In this document: positions 12,468 through 23,601 of the stretch, one piece after another
Position numbering within the stretch: position 1 is the stretch's first letter
Layout: each line of letters opens with the position of its first letter
From: Rugalucina vietnamica
Taxonomy: Eukaryota; Mollusca; Bivalvia; Lucinida; Lucinidae
Length of the DNA stretch: 64,000 nucleotides
Assembly (NCBI GenBank): GCA_964017185.1
Contig: OZ024870.1
Span: 32,139,621 to 32,203,620 of the forward strand
Direction: 5' to 3'
Program-made: the position numbers and the translations under genes
The notes under the pieces: model-generated
The model's input: only the letters and a program-made list of their open reading frames with translations
Told to the model about the DNA's origin: nothing
Database searches by the model: none

Positions 12468-12612
12468 AGTTTTAAACGAAAGGGAAAGAGTAAATGAATG
12501 GGAAAATGCGATTTCCACAAATAATTTATGATTCAAAATTTTATAGATCTAACAATAAAAACAGCCAGTTGCTACATTGTAGCACGGCTTAGTGAATATG
12601 ATTAAGGCGGCA

Positions 12613-12818
12613 TTAGCCTCATGGGAAAACCAACAATCTGCATAGGCGAAAACAAAGGCGCAGATCAGCTTCGCGAAGCTGATCAGCGCCTTTGTTTTCG
12701 CTACTCGGATAGTACAATTCCTCTTTCAAGCTTCTAGCCTGCTTCTATAGCTGTACAGGCCGGTTTGTGTCGGACCTGTTCGGAAACCACATTGTTGGTT
12801 TTCCCACGAGGCGGCTCA
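12613..12818 (-). mobile_element. MITE, TGAGCC/GGCTCA family, shortened palindrome
   Basis: The ends are TTAGCCTCATGGGAAAACC and TTCCCACGAGGCGGCTCA. The central palindrome is reduced to GATCAGCTTCGCGAAGCTGATC, without the GGTTACC loop of the longer members. It is therefore a perfect 22-base inverted repeat. Confidence 0.85.
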
Positions 12819-14117
12819 TATATGAACAAGGACACAAAACATCCTTATAATGACAATGTACCAACGATTGTACCAGAAAGTATCGGGTTTGGCTTTGATA
12901 TTTACTATAATACTTCACTGGAGCAATGCTTGTGTCTGACCTTGAATTTTCAGTCGCAAGTCTTTATTATAAAAACTCACGATATTTTTCTCTTGAACTG
13001 TAGATTTAAGAAGTCTGAAATAGAAATGTATCGGAATTACCATCTTATAGCATAGGTTTTGCATAAAGATATGTGAAACTTTGTCTGCTCAAGTTATCAT
13101 TATGCTGAAAGTGCATGCGTTCCAGACATTTGATCTGAGTTCGTTCTCTCTTCCTTTGCCTATTGTCACATTAGGTAAGGGCATTAAAATTTATCAAGCC
13201 CAAATTTAATATATAAATCAGACTGACGTTTTTCCCAGTCTTGCAGGTAAAAGACATAATCACATACTCAATAAAATCGAAATTTGGCCGGATCAGATAC
13301 TACCCTTGAGCATCTAGAAAAAAATCATCGGACTTGAAACTGGAAAATGTTGTAGCTGCCATTCTATCTCCTAATTCGTTCTTGGTTCGGTCTTCTTGTT
13401 TTTAAAACTCCTAAAGCAGTCTAATGTGAGTTCAAATCCAATCCAGATCCGACAACTAGTTATGGTGTTAGCTACCGTGAGCATCAAAAATTCAAAGCCT
13501 CATAGTATAATGGTCATATGTGTGTCGATTTAGTGACAGCTTGGAAGCGGTTGACTGATACACCTCCGCTGACAATGGTGTTACGCGTTGGCGACTAAAG
13601 ACTTCGAATGGGTTGTTTTTCTGTGAAAATCTTTTAAACTGCTGACTCTCAGATGAGCTATCGTTGCACTGTTTGCTTTCCTTTCTTTGACTGAAATGCA
13701 CAGCAATGTCAATGAACTCGGTATAGCACGAAACATTAAAAATTTATAGCACCGAAAGTGCGCATACATGTTACATGTACCACGTTCCAATTACGTGATT
13801 GTGCCTGGCGTGCTCTATCTCCTACAGACTGTGTGCATGATTCAAACGGAATCTTCCTTATCATGACTATGGTGCAATAAAATAAGAAGTCTAGATCACA
13901 TGATTGCCTGCTTAATTGACTTCAAGAAGTCAGCTACAATCTAGCATTTAAATTGTCCAGTTTCAGTATATTTATTTTAGGAAGGCAACCCAATTAGCAT
14001 AAAGTCGACATAAAATTTGCATTGGGCAAAGCAATGTCCGTCTCAACGTTTTTCTCGGGCTTCGTCAGTTCTGGATTCTTAACGGGCCATGACAAACCTG
14101 GACTACAGTACTTAATT

Positions 14118-14357
14118 TGAGCCACCACATGGGAAAACCAACAATCTGCATAGGCGAAAACAAAGGCGCTGATCAGCTTCGCAGTAGTAACTGCGAAGCT
14201 GATCAGCGCCTTTGTTTTCGCTACACGGATAGAACAATTCCTCTTCTGTATAAATCCAAAATTTCATGCTTCTAGCCTGCTTCTGTGCTTGTACAGCTCG
14301 GTTTGTGTCAGACCTGGTCGGAAACCCCGAAGACCGGTTTTCTCGCGTCGCGGCTCA
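14118..14357 (-). mobile_element. MITE, TGAGCC/GGCTCA family
   Basis: The ends are TGAGCCACCACATGGGAAAA and TTTCTCGCGTCGCGGCTCA. The centre GCTTCGCAGTAGTAACTGCGAAGC has a slightly different loop from its relatives. Internal blocks match the 2789-3024 copy throughout. Confidence 0.85.
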
Positions 14358-14607
14358 TTAGGGAGATAATTTCTGTCACCGAGAAAACTAATCAAGTATC
14401 GATCTAAGCTAATCCCGTGGGTCGGTAGATAATGGGACCCAGACCCAGCCAATTATGGGAAAACAGCAAAATAATATACCAGCTGTCACTGCGGATTAGG
14501 TCAGGGCAAATAAGCTAAAACAGGACAGAATTACCGTCCAAATTTATATCTCAAGCATCGTGTTGATACGCCGATCTCATGGGAGCAAACGTTTATATTT
14601 ATATTTA

Positions 14608-14822
14608 TAAGCCTTCGCGTGAGAAGACCAACAATTTGAGTTTTCGACCAGGCCAAACATGAACCGACATGTACAGTCACAGAAGTAGGCTAGAAGCTTG
14701 AAATTTTGGATTTTGGAAGAAGATGATTTGTGCTATCTGTGTGGTGAACACAAAGGCGCTCATCAGCTGTGCATCTTTGTTTTCGCATAGGCAAAATTTC
14801 TGTTTTCTCGTGACGATGCTTA
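14608..14822 (+). mobile_element. MITE, TGAGCC/GGCTCA family, diverged
   Basis: A diverged member running from TAAGCCTTCGCGTGAGAAGA to TTTCTCGTGACGATGCTTA. It has CAAAGGCGC, a reduced CAGCTG centre and the ATTTTGGATTTTGGAAGAAGA block. It is older than the 6862 or 25314 copies judging by drift. Confidence 0.75.
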
Positions 14823-15196
14823 ATAATAAGCCACATCGTAAAAAAGAGGGAATTCATTGTTGCCCCTTCCCCACCTGCAATTAATATTGTGCACCCCAAT
14901 ATGTAACCGCCGTACATGGTACATGAGTGTGAATTTTTGAACATGTCGTACATCTGTCGTACATGTGTGAACAGTGGTGATGATACTAGCCAGAAAGACA
15001 GGCTATTGTCTTCATTATTGGATTGACACGCATGTCAGCAAACTTGAAGGCTATGGAGCTCTTTACTTCGTCAATCGTACCCCTCCTGGCGCACCCCCTG
15101 GTGAAGTACTGTCAGTTTGGTGTGCCATCAGTAAACCATTCAGATTCAGGTTAGCGTTTCAGGAGCATCGCCCAGGGAAGCTTTGAAATTCTTTCA
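14823..15196. other. No gene recognised
   Basis: A 70-codon frame at 14974-15183 has no recognisable motif. Nothing else stands out. Confidence 0.4.
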
Positions 15197-15425
15197 GGCC
15201 CCGAGGTTATTTTTTTTCATGCTCAGCTAAGATGAGACTAACATTTATCCTGCTTGAAACTGTTGGCATTTTAACATTGATAAGCGGGATAAATTACAGG
15301 CTTTCATGATCTAATCCTGCAATTATAAAATGTATTTGAGCTATTTTGTCATTATGAGCAGTTTCAGTTTTATGCTCAGCTGAGTTGAGCAGGAAAAATG
15401 ATTTAAATGTATAACCTCGGGCCCA
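15197..15425. repeat. Small inverted-repeat element
   Basis: GGCCCCGAGGTTAT at the left is inverted as ATAACCTCGGGCCC at the right. In between, ATGCTCAGCT-A-GATGAG and ATGCTCAGCTGAGTTGAG occur as a direct pair. It is probably a MITE-like insertion and is non-coding. Confidence 0.45.
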
Positions 15426-15514
15426 GTCCTCAATGAGCCTTCTTTGAACCACCTTTTTAACGACCTGCTGATCACTGCTGAAAGTAAGAGAAACCAGGTG
15501 GAAATTTCCGACCC

Positions 15515-15650
15515 CACCTATCGGGGCCTTGGGAAATAGAGCAGCCCTCCAGGTAAGAGTTATAATTGTCTGATCGACCACCTGATTACCGCTTAGAAGG
15601 TCTGAGCCTGCCCAGGAAAGGCAGTTTAGTCAAATCATTTATACGTAAAT
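15515..15650 (+). mobile_element. SINE fragment (CCCATTGGGGCC family)
   Basis: Matches the reverse complement of 53238-53549 in the order ACCCCACCTATCGGGGCC, CCACCTGATTACCGCTTAGAAGG, GTCTGAGCCTGCCCAGG. The copy is old and truncated, and sits head-on to the copy that follows. Confidence 0.6.
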
Positions 15651-15668
15651 TTAAGCCGTAGTTTTCTA

Positions 15669-15962
15669 CTTGTTTGTTTGTTTGAATTGATGCTTAACGT
15701 CCCAGTCAACAGCAATGGTCATGTCGGGACGTTGCCTCCATTATATGGGACTTTTACCCAACATTAGGATGTCATGACACTCAAAATGTGCTCCGTAAAT
15801 ATAACCACACAAGGCTTAGGATGGCTTAACTAAACCACTTTCCCTGGGCAGGCTCAGACTTGATCGGTTAATCAGTAAACAGATCGGTCGCTCAATAGTT
15901 TAGAAGCTTTGCCTGGAAGCACAAGCAGTCCATGTATTTCTTTTAGGTCACAATGGGCGGGG
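15669..15962 (-). mobile_element. SINE, (AAAC)n tail, 5' end without tRNA head
   Basis: On the minus strand this copy begins near CCCGCCCATTGTGACC and ends in an AAACAAACAAAC tail (plus strand GTTTGTTTGTTT at 15669). The body contains CAACGTCCCGACATGACC and matches 53238-53549 along its length. A G-run at about 15958-15971 follows its head. It is non-coding and pol III derived by analogy only. Confidence 0.75.
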
Positions 15963-15965
15963 GGG

Positions 15966-16891
15966 GGGGGGAGAGGCATATTCCCATCCTTAACTTTTCT
16001 CTTTCAAGTTGGTGGTAACATTCAATGCACATTTCGGGTGTTGGGAACAAGACCCATAAAATGGAGGCAACGTCCTGATATGATCATAGCTGTTGACTGG
16101 TGATCAAATCGACAAATCAAACAAACTACTGGAACCTTTTTCCTGTGAAATCAGAGTTATGTCGAGGTATAACTACAACACTTTTGTCCGTCGTATGGGG
16201 TGGAAGTTATGATCGGTAATCCCCATTTCACCACGTGCAAATCGTTCACTGAACATTTTATGTTTTAGGCTTGGAAGGAACAGGTTTGTTATTTACGATT
16301 AATAAGCATGCACTTACATAATTTAAATAGATCTGCCATACAAACAACTTTCATTGAAACAATGATATAAAATGCCCGAATACCTGACATTTTATTAGAC
16401 TGTAGTTGAACGCATATAGTTGCCATGTATAAACAAAAGAATCGTTCGTGGTGTCGTGGCTAGGCTACGCTAGTCGTTTTCGGCATTCTACTGAATCGGG
16501 TTGCGTTGGTTCAACGCCGAACTTTCCACTTTTTAGGTTGCATGACAATTTCCCGGTGGAACTAACTGTGATCACACTGAAAAAGTATACTGATCCATCA
16601 TCCAATGGAGCTAGAATTCAGACTATCTCAGTATCTGGGAAAAAAAACTGTACCAACATGTACATTTTGAAACACGGCGTACTTGATACCCCTTTTCATA
16701 CATTTTTTCATATTCTTGAGTTATTTTTTCAACTCATGTAAAAACGTCGGTGGTGTTATCAAATTTTTGTTTCAGTATGTTTTACATTGTATTTTGTCTC
16801 CTGCTGTGTATCTATGGGCTCCCTATAGTAACTGCCGATCTAGAATACAGTAGGTACTGTTTTGTATTTTCAATGTTTTCTAAAACTTATT
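15966..16891. other. No recognised feature
   Basis: AT-rich. A 97-codon frame at 16448-16741 has no motif and no typical start context. I see no repeat shared with the rest of the window. Confidence 0.4.
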
Positions 16892-19800
16892 TGAGCCTTC
16901 GCGTATCTATGTTTTTGGCCAGATCAGACACAAACCAGATTGAACAGCCACAAAAATAGCTACAAACTTGAAATTTCAGATTTAGAAAGAAGTAGTCAAT
17001 GTCGAATGGGCACAAAAAATCGTCCCGTGGGAATTTCATGACGATTTGTGACGACCTACCTTAAATCAAACTTTGGGGCATATGCAACAATTTAAACCAA
17101 TTCGTCGCCCTGAGAACCGCGTCTGGGCTGAAATATGACGTCTTCAAAATGGTGACCAGCGCATTCATAATATGCATTTTAAACAATCATTTTCGTACTA
17201 TGCTCGTCAGATAAAAATGATTTCCAGCTTCTCGCTGTTTTTAAATGGGTGGATTTTACCAATTGTATTTATAAAAGCTATTTTAGCACAAAAGTATCTC
17301 TCACAAGGAGCATAGCACTAAAGATATGAGCCACGTCACGACAAAATCTGCATACAAAGTGCTAAATTATACATAGTACACCCGGAGCTAATTTGACCTA
17401 CCTTGCATCCCCAAGACATTTTATGGGTGCCAATCATTTACTGGCATCCCAGAAATGCAAAAACAAAAATGTCCCCAAAGATTAAATCAAATGCACTATG
17501 GAACAAAGCACGGTTTCCATGGTAACCGTTAACGTGATTCTTGAGGATAGGGGTATACATACAAAATTAAAAATATCTCCACTGTCACTTATTTTAGATT
17601 ATTGAAAATGGTCTCATTTTAAAGCTTAGACATAGCCCCTTTTTATGGTAAGTAATGCAAAATAACTAATTAGCATATTCATTAATTTTCATGAAAACAT
17701 GCAAAATGGCAGAAAAATCTTTAAAAATCCACAAATTAAGTAATTTCAGGGTCAAGCTGTCGTTGTGACACTTGGTTATTTTAACCAGTAATATCAAATG
17801 AATTTATTGATGACCTGGTCCTATATGATAATTATTTCATTTGTATATTCATGAATATTAGTAAAATTGCCAAAAAGTGAGGAAAAACAAGAGAAATATC
17901 CATTGCAAGGTATACTGGATAGGTTATAAGATCCAATCTATCTTGCATCCCTGGGACAAATTCTCAAGACTGTCAGTGTTTTCAGTGGGACAACCTTAAT
18001 GCCATCAAATATTGTCATCAGCAATGAAACAACATTTGCATGATGTAAAATTACATAGTTTCCACACTACTCCTCATGCGATTCTAAAGAATAGGATGTT
18101 CTTCCTAAAATACTTATATCCCACCAATAGAATGCTCTAGAGTACTATAATTGGTTTGATAAAGATACCTTTACCAAACAATTTAGCGTATCTCGGCAGT
18201 CAAAAGTCATATGGTGCTGAAAGATGACATCAAGTAATGGTGTCTAGGGCATTATTATATCATCATGTACTATAAAGTATGGGTCATTTGTGTTTTAGTT
18301 TTAAGAATATTAACAAAACGTTTTGAATTTAGAGAAAATATACAGAACAATTAAGGGTATGCGTAGCAAAACGCACGTAACCGGGTTACTGAAAGACCTA
18401 GGGAGCTATAATTTGTAATAAATGATTGCTAGGACAATGTTTTGTAGCCATATAATCCGATATATAAAGTAAGAAAAAGAGTAGAACTGAGATCCTTGAA
18501 GAGCAGTTAACATATAAATGAGAAATATGGGTCATACCGCGGTTTCCAGCTATTTTTCTTGTAGATATATTGATATTAATGAGATCTTAATAAATAATAG
18601 CACCATCAATGAAACATGAAGGGGTATACCAACAATATTGCTTATATCTCAGCTGCCAATAGCCGTGGAGAACTCAAAATGGCATCAATCTATTGCTCGG
18701 ACAAAGTTTTATTATCATGTGATCAGATGTATAAATCATGCTTCCTTCCATTTTCATATTTTTCGAAACTTTATGTAACTTTCAGAAAATCTAATAACAT
18801 GTGGTTAAGCTATCGTACTGCATGGCATAAGTGCCTTCTCCCATCATTCTAATGGAACCATTTTCAGCATTCTAATGATATTGTCAGCTGAGATATGAGC
18901 GATTTTCTTTGGTGTACCCCTTTTTCTCTTATTTATGAAGATCTCAGTAATATCCATACATATATCGTTACAGAACATTGTCCTAGCAATCATTTGATGC
19001 CAATTATAGCTCCTCTACGTACACCCCCTCGTAAATTGTAGATATTGCCCAAGACATCATTTGATGCCATTTTCAGCACTATAGGACTTTTGATGCCTTC
19101 ATACAAGTCATTTTGTAGGTTAACCCATTTGTTTTTTATTGTCTATTCTCTAAAATTTCTTTAGTTTTCATTAAAATTCATGATATTGGAAATTAGATTA
19201 TTCTGATATATTAGTACATTGCCATAGCATTCATTGAATACCTCTGTTAGCATCCTGGGTTGATAAACAGCTCTGGTACAAGCGATTTTGGTACATATAC
19301 CCCCTATTGTTCCACAATTCTTCTCCATTTTTAATGTCTTTATTTTATGTATATTTTTTTTATTTTGTTAATTTTCATGAATAAGTGAATTCAGTGCTTT
19401 AAATATGAGGTATAAAGGTTAAATTGTTCAGTTCATGCATCACTATCAGACTAATTATAGTATTCTAGAGCATTCTATTGGTGGAATATGAGTATTTTTT
19501 GTAAGTAGAATCGCATGACAGGTGGTGTACAACTAAGCAATTTTACATCAAGCGAATGATTTTGTAGCTGAAGACAATATTTGATGGCATTAAGGTGGTC
19601 CCTCTGACAACACTAACAGCCTTGAGAATTTGTCCCAGAGATGCGAGTTAGGCCATATAACATATGCAATAACTTGCAATTGTTATGGTTTTTCCCTCGT
19701 TTTTCCTCACTTTTTTTGACATTTTATTAATTTCATGAATATGCAAATGAGGAAATCTTCATATAGGGCCAGTTCATCGATAAATTTGTCATATGATACT

Positions 19801-20697
19801 ACTGGTTCAGTAACACAGTGTCACAACGGCAGTTTGGGCCTGAAATTAGTTCATTTATGGATTTTCAACGACGTTTTGTCATTTTTTATATTTTCGTTAA
19901 AATTAATGAATATGTGAATTAGATGATTTGCATAACTTACCATAAAAATAAAGGGCTATGTCTAAGCTTTACAATGAGACCAAGTACAGTAGTCTAGGAT
20001 AAGTAACAATGGAGATATGATCAATTTTGTATGTACGCACCCATGCTCAAGAATCTCGTTAACGGTTGCCATGGAAACCATGCATTTTTTCATAGCGCAA
20101 TAGAGTTTATCTTTGAGAACAAAAATTCTTCGTATTTCTGGGGTCCCAAGAAATGATTGGGCAACCATGAAAAATTGTCCTGGGGGTACATAAAATTAGC
20201 TCCCGGGGTCTTTAAGTTGTGCGCGTTTTTGAAGAAAAACGTATGTCCAACGTATGCACGAACAAACGTATGACTAGATAAAGCAATATCATTTAACCCA
20301 TCGACTTAATTCGTCTATCGTATGTATGATCAGATGCATTTCATACATTTTCTTCGCAAAAAAAGTCAATAATGCGATGTTTTCAATTGATTTTGATGGA
20401 AATACGAATAATTCATATATAGTCAGATAGCCGCCATATTGATGACGTCATAAATCGACTCTGACGCGGATGTAAGTGCGACGAACAGGTTTAATGTTAT
20501 ACATGTACCCCATAGATAAGTTTTATATAGGTCGTCATAAATCGTCAAAAAAATCGCACGAGATTCCCATTCGACATTGACTAAAGAGGCGTCATTCTAT
20601 CAATGCAGAGAAAATAAAGGTGCTGATCAGCTGTGTAGCTACTGCAACTTTGTTTTCGACCAAGTGTTGCTTTTTTTTTCAACATCTATGCAACTCA
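16892..20697 (+). mobile_element. MITE (TGAGCC family) split by a 3.6 kb foldback element
   Basis: The left half at 16892-16993 runs from TGAGCCTTCGCGTATC through ACTTGAAATTTCAGATTTAG. The right half at 20583-20697 resumes with ATTCTATCAATGCAGAGAAA, AAAGGTGCTGATCAGCTGTG and ends AACATCTATGCAACTCA. The two halves join in the same order as intact members, so the foldback at 16994-20582 inserted into an existing MITE. Confidence 0.75.
16994..20582. mobile_element. Foldback element, 3.6 kb, near full-length palindrome
   Basis: AGTCAATGTCGAATGGG at 16994 is exactly inverted at 20566-20582. The arms stay paired to the middle: 17035-17065 with 20510-20550, 17380-17560 with 20020-20215 (GGTTTCCATGGTAACCGTTAAC versus GTTAACGGTTGCCATGGAAACC), 18370-18420 with about 19005-19035, and 18640-18670 with 18880-18900. 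The apex is near 18.76 kb. There is no transposase-like frame; the longest frames are short and motif-free. It is probably a non-autonomous DNA transposon. Target-site duplication is unclear. Confidence 0.82.
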
Positions 20698-20990
20698 TTA
20701 AAATATGAATAAAGTATAGCTCTGGCATGAGAGCGTTTGGCACAGGAAATGTGGCATCATTGAAACAGCGTGCATATGATGTCCCTAACGATTAGAGAAG
20801 AATAGGGATCCATTAGATGGCTAAAACACCAAAGCAGGCTTTGTATGGTGAAATTTGTATTTTGTTAATTTTCTTTCGTGTCTGAGGAGAAGAACAAATT
20901 AAATGCGAGAATTCACATTTTATCAAATACACGTAACATCATGTGTCCATCTATCACTTTGAAATCAAAGCATGGTTTCCATTTTTCCAG

Positions 20991-21446
20991 CATGCTATCC
21001 GAACTCGACCTTCATAGTGATAAATCCGAACGCAACCATCTATACCAATGTTGTGGCATTCGAAGACATCGGGTTGAAGTCGGCGACGCCTTGCAATGTA
21101 ACCACGTCCGGGGACATTGTACAGATCATAGGGTGTCAGAAGGTGGGAGACAAAATAAGCCGAGGACTCATTGCTATAAATTAGTCCTTCCTTCAGCTAA
21201 TGTTAAGAAGGTGGCCACCTTGCTAGCAAAGAGCCAGTTATCTGGCTTTCCACGTGTTTTGTGTAATCATATGCGATGTGTTGTTTTGACCATTCTTTCC
21301 AACAAATTGCATCAATTCCTGGATTTTCTAGTTTTACTTTTCTTGTAAAAAAAAAACTACAAAACTGTCTTTAGTTTTATTTCAGCTCAAAAATGATAGT
21401 CAGGAATAATTAATGAATCTAATATTGCCCCAAAACAACAACAACA

Positions 21447-21505
<59 letters not shown>

Positions 21506-22076
21506 TAATAATAATAATAACCAAATCTTTTCAGAACCACGCTGTATTGGTGCACTTCTCGGATCGACAGGGCAGTGCACCTCGCGACAATATAATAGGT
21601 GGGCGCAAGATGAAATCCTACAGGATTGAGTGCCTCGAGATATCTACAATCTACTTAACTGTCACCCACATCGTCAATGTACAGGGCACAACGTAAGTAA
21701 CGGTGTAATCTATCACTTATGGTATACTCAACGCTAGTTTCGTTCTTATCCCATGCACGTTCGAGAAAATGAACTTCAAAAATAGTCAACTCAAGGCAAA
21801 TAAAATTTATATATTTGGTATTTTAAATAAGTAATTAAATGTACGCATTTTGACTGTTTGATCTTCACGAAACAAAATTACAATACGTCAAATTAGAATG
21901 CCAACGGGCCATGGTGAAACCCGTACTAATTCTGACCATATTGATTATTTTTTCTCAGAACCGAAATGCCAACCACAGCTACGACATCGACTGAACAACC
22001 CACGACCACAGAACCGATGACAACCACTATAACCACGACAACAATGGCCCCTACCCCCGTGCCAACCACACAGAAT
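20991..22076 (+). CDS. Three exons of a secreted/surface protein with Thr-rich linker (partial gene)
   Basis: Exon a 20991-21142 follows TTTTTCCAG. It encodes CYPNSTFIVINPNATIYTN... and ends GCQK before GTGGGA, phase 0. Exon b 21535-21692 follows AATCTTTTCAG, starts NHAVLVHFSDRQ, ends VNVQGT and is followed by GTAAGT, phase 2. Exon c 21959-22076 follows TTTTCTCAG, begins in the matching phase (TTEMPTTATTSTEQ), is mostly Thr/Pro, ends PTTQN and is followed by GTAAGT, phase 0. All phases agree, and all three exons have good splice sites. The first two exons carry four Cys and N-x-S/T sites, consistent with an extracellular fold; the third resembles an O-glycosylated stalk. I do not recognise the family. 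The 5' end and signal peptide were not found. The gene may continue to the terminal exon at 24224-24337 across the minisatellite, which would keep phase. Confidence 0.6.
21448..21520 (+). repeat. (AAT)n microsatellite in an intron
   Basis: About 24 near-perfect AAT/ATA triplets end 14 bases before the acceptor of exon b at 21535. Length variation here could alter the spacing of the polypyrimidine/branch-point region. Confidence 0.95.
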
Positions 22077-22404
22077 GTAAGTTATTTTCTGTCAGTGCTG
22101 TAACGCTGCCCGTCAGTGCCGTAACATACATGTAGATTGAAAACATATTAACCGGTACAAGCCGATGTTGTAACTCAAGTACACATACTCACTGAAACAA
22201 GCTCATGTGATGGATGTATTGGTTCCGATTCAGCTCAAACGAGTTCTGGTAGAGGGTTGCTGGAGGCGACATCCATGCGTACACCGGCATGACTGTATTA
22301 TTCTATGGTCGGATCCGAATCGGACCGTGGCCAAGCGATTTTGACTCCACATTCGACATTCGTTTATGTAGTTTGTGATAAATGCATACATATACATTTA
22401 CATT

Positions 22405-23407
22405 TGTGTGACTCTTCTGTGTTGTCAAGTTGTGTGACTCTTCTGTGTTGTCAAGTTGTGTGACTCTGTGTTGTCAAGTTGTATTTATTTTATTTATTTG
22501 TATGACTCTTCTGTGTTGTGTAGTTGTATGACTATTCTGTGTTGTCAAGTTATGTGACTCTTCTGTGTTGTCAAGTTGTATGACTCTTCTGTGTTGTGTA
22601 GTTGTATGACTCTTCTGTGTTGTCAAGTTGTGTGACTCTTCTGTGTTGTGTAGTTGTGTGACTCTTCTGTGTTGTCAAGTTGTGTGACTCTTCTGTGTTG
22701 TCAAGTTGTATGACTCTTCTCTGTTGTGTAGTTGTATGACTCTTCTGTGTTGTCAAGTTGTGTGACTCTTCTGTGTTGTGTAGTTGTGTGACTGTTCTGT
22801 GTTGTCAAGTTGTGTGACTCTTCTGTGTTGTGTAGTTGTGTGACTCTTCTGTGTTGTCAAGTTGTGTGACTCTTCTGTGTTGTCAAGTTGTATGACTTTG
22901 TGTTGTGTGGTTGTATGACTCTTGTGTGTTGTCAAGTTGTGTGACTCTTCTGTGTTGTGTAGTTGTATGACTATTCTGTGTTGTCAAGTTATGTGACTCC
23001 TCTGTGTTGTCAAGTTGTATGACTCTTCTGTGTTTTGTAGTTGTATGACTCTTCTGTGTTGTCAAGTTGTGTGACTCTTCTGTGTTGTGTAGTTGTGTGA
23101 CTCTTCTGTGTTGTCAAGTTGTGTGACTCTTCTGTGTTGTCAAGTTGTATGACTCTTCTCTGTTGTGTAGTTGTATGGCTCTTCTGTATTGTCAAGTTGT
23201 AAGACTCTTCTGTGTTGTGTAGTTGTGTGACTCTTCTGTGTTGTCAAGTTGTGTGACTCTTCTGTGTTGTCAAGTTGTATAACTCCTGTGTTGTGTAGTT
23301 GTGTGACTCTTCTGTGTTGTCAAGTTGTGTGACTCTTCTGTGTTGTCAAGTTGTATGACTCTTCTGTGTTGTGTAGTTGTGTGACGATTCTGTGTTGTCA
23401 AGTTGTG
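22405..23407 (+). repeat. 26-bp minisatellite, about 38 copies, two monomer types
   Basis: Monomers are TGACTCTTCTGTGTTGTCAA plus GTTGTG, and a variant with TGTGTA in place of TGTCAA. The types are intermingled (A-A-B and A-B patterns), and some units have short deletions (22465, 22893 and 23285). Because 26 is not a multiple of 3, long frames on the minus strand cycle through one 26-residue peptide. These frames are a by-product of the repeat and not genes. It lies in what would be the intron between 22076 and 24224. Confidence 0.95.
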
Positions 23408-23439
23408 CGACGTCGTTATTACTAATTCTTGCATAATAT

Positions 23440-23601
23440 CTATGCGCATAGCTGTTTGAGGCCGTTTTCGATTGGTCGAAAGCCGTGTTCAAACAGCAAA
23501 ACCCATGTTAAAATCATGAAATTCACGTGCCGCTTGAACATGGGTTTTGGGCGACGTCATTGGTCAATGCGACGTGACGTCATGTGTTTCGTAGAAACAA
23601 T
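23440..23601 (+). promoter_or_regulatory. CpG-containing promoter-like block with CRE and CCAAT boxes
   Basis: Two inverted CCAAT boxes (ATTGG at 23471-23475 and 23559-23563), a palindromic CRE TGACGTCA at 23575-23582 and another GACGTCA at 23553-23559 lie 20-130 bases upstream of an ATG in good context. GCTGTTTGA...TCAAACAGC (about 23449-23495) forms a hairpin. The block is CpG-rich in an AT-rich region. This looks like a TATA-less promoter of a broadly expressed gene, or of a transposon that mimics one. Activity is inferred. Confidence 0.5.

Larger units (their letters stand above)
8283..13870 (+). repeat. Segmental duplication, copy B
   Basis: Direct-orientation partner of 2607-7970. It carries its own insertions: a hairpin MITE at 8566-8829, a LINE at 10523-12467 and a MITE at 12613-12818. 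Non-inserted parts (8880-10510, 12480-12610 and 12820-13860) are non-coding and match copy A closely. The ends of both copies share TGTGCATGATTCAA (7910 and 13845). Confidence 0.85.

Noticed and set aside
18616-18852. 78-codon frame in the 3.6 kb foldback as a transposase remnant
   Set aside because: No DDE-type or zinc-finger motif, and it straddles the apex of the palindrome.
20878-21348. 156-codon frame overlapping exon a
   Set aside because: It uses another frame, and its composition is low-quality. The alternative frame has a splice acceptor, a donor and phase agreement with two further exons.
22571-23195. Four 60-61 codon minus-strand frames as proteins
   Set aside because: They are phases of the 26-bp minisatellite read through in one strand.
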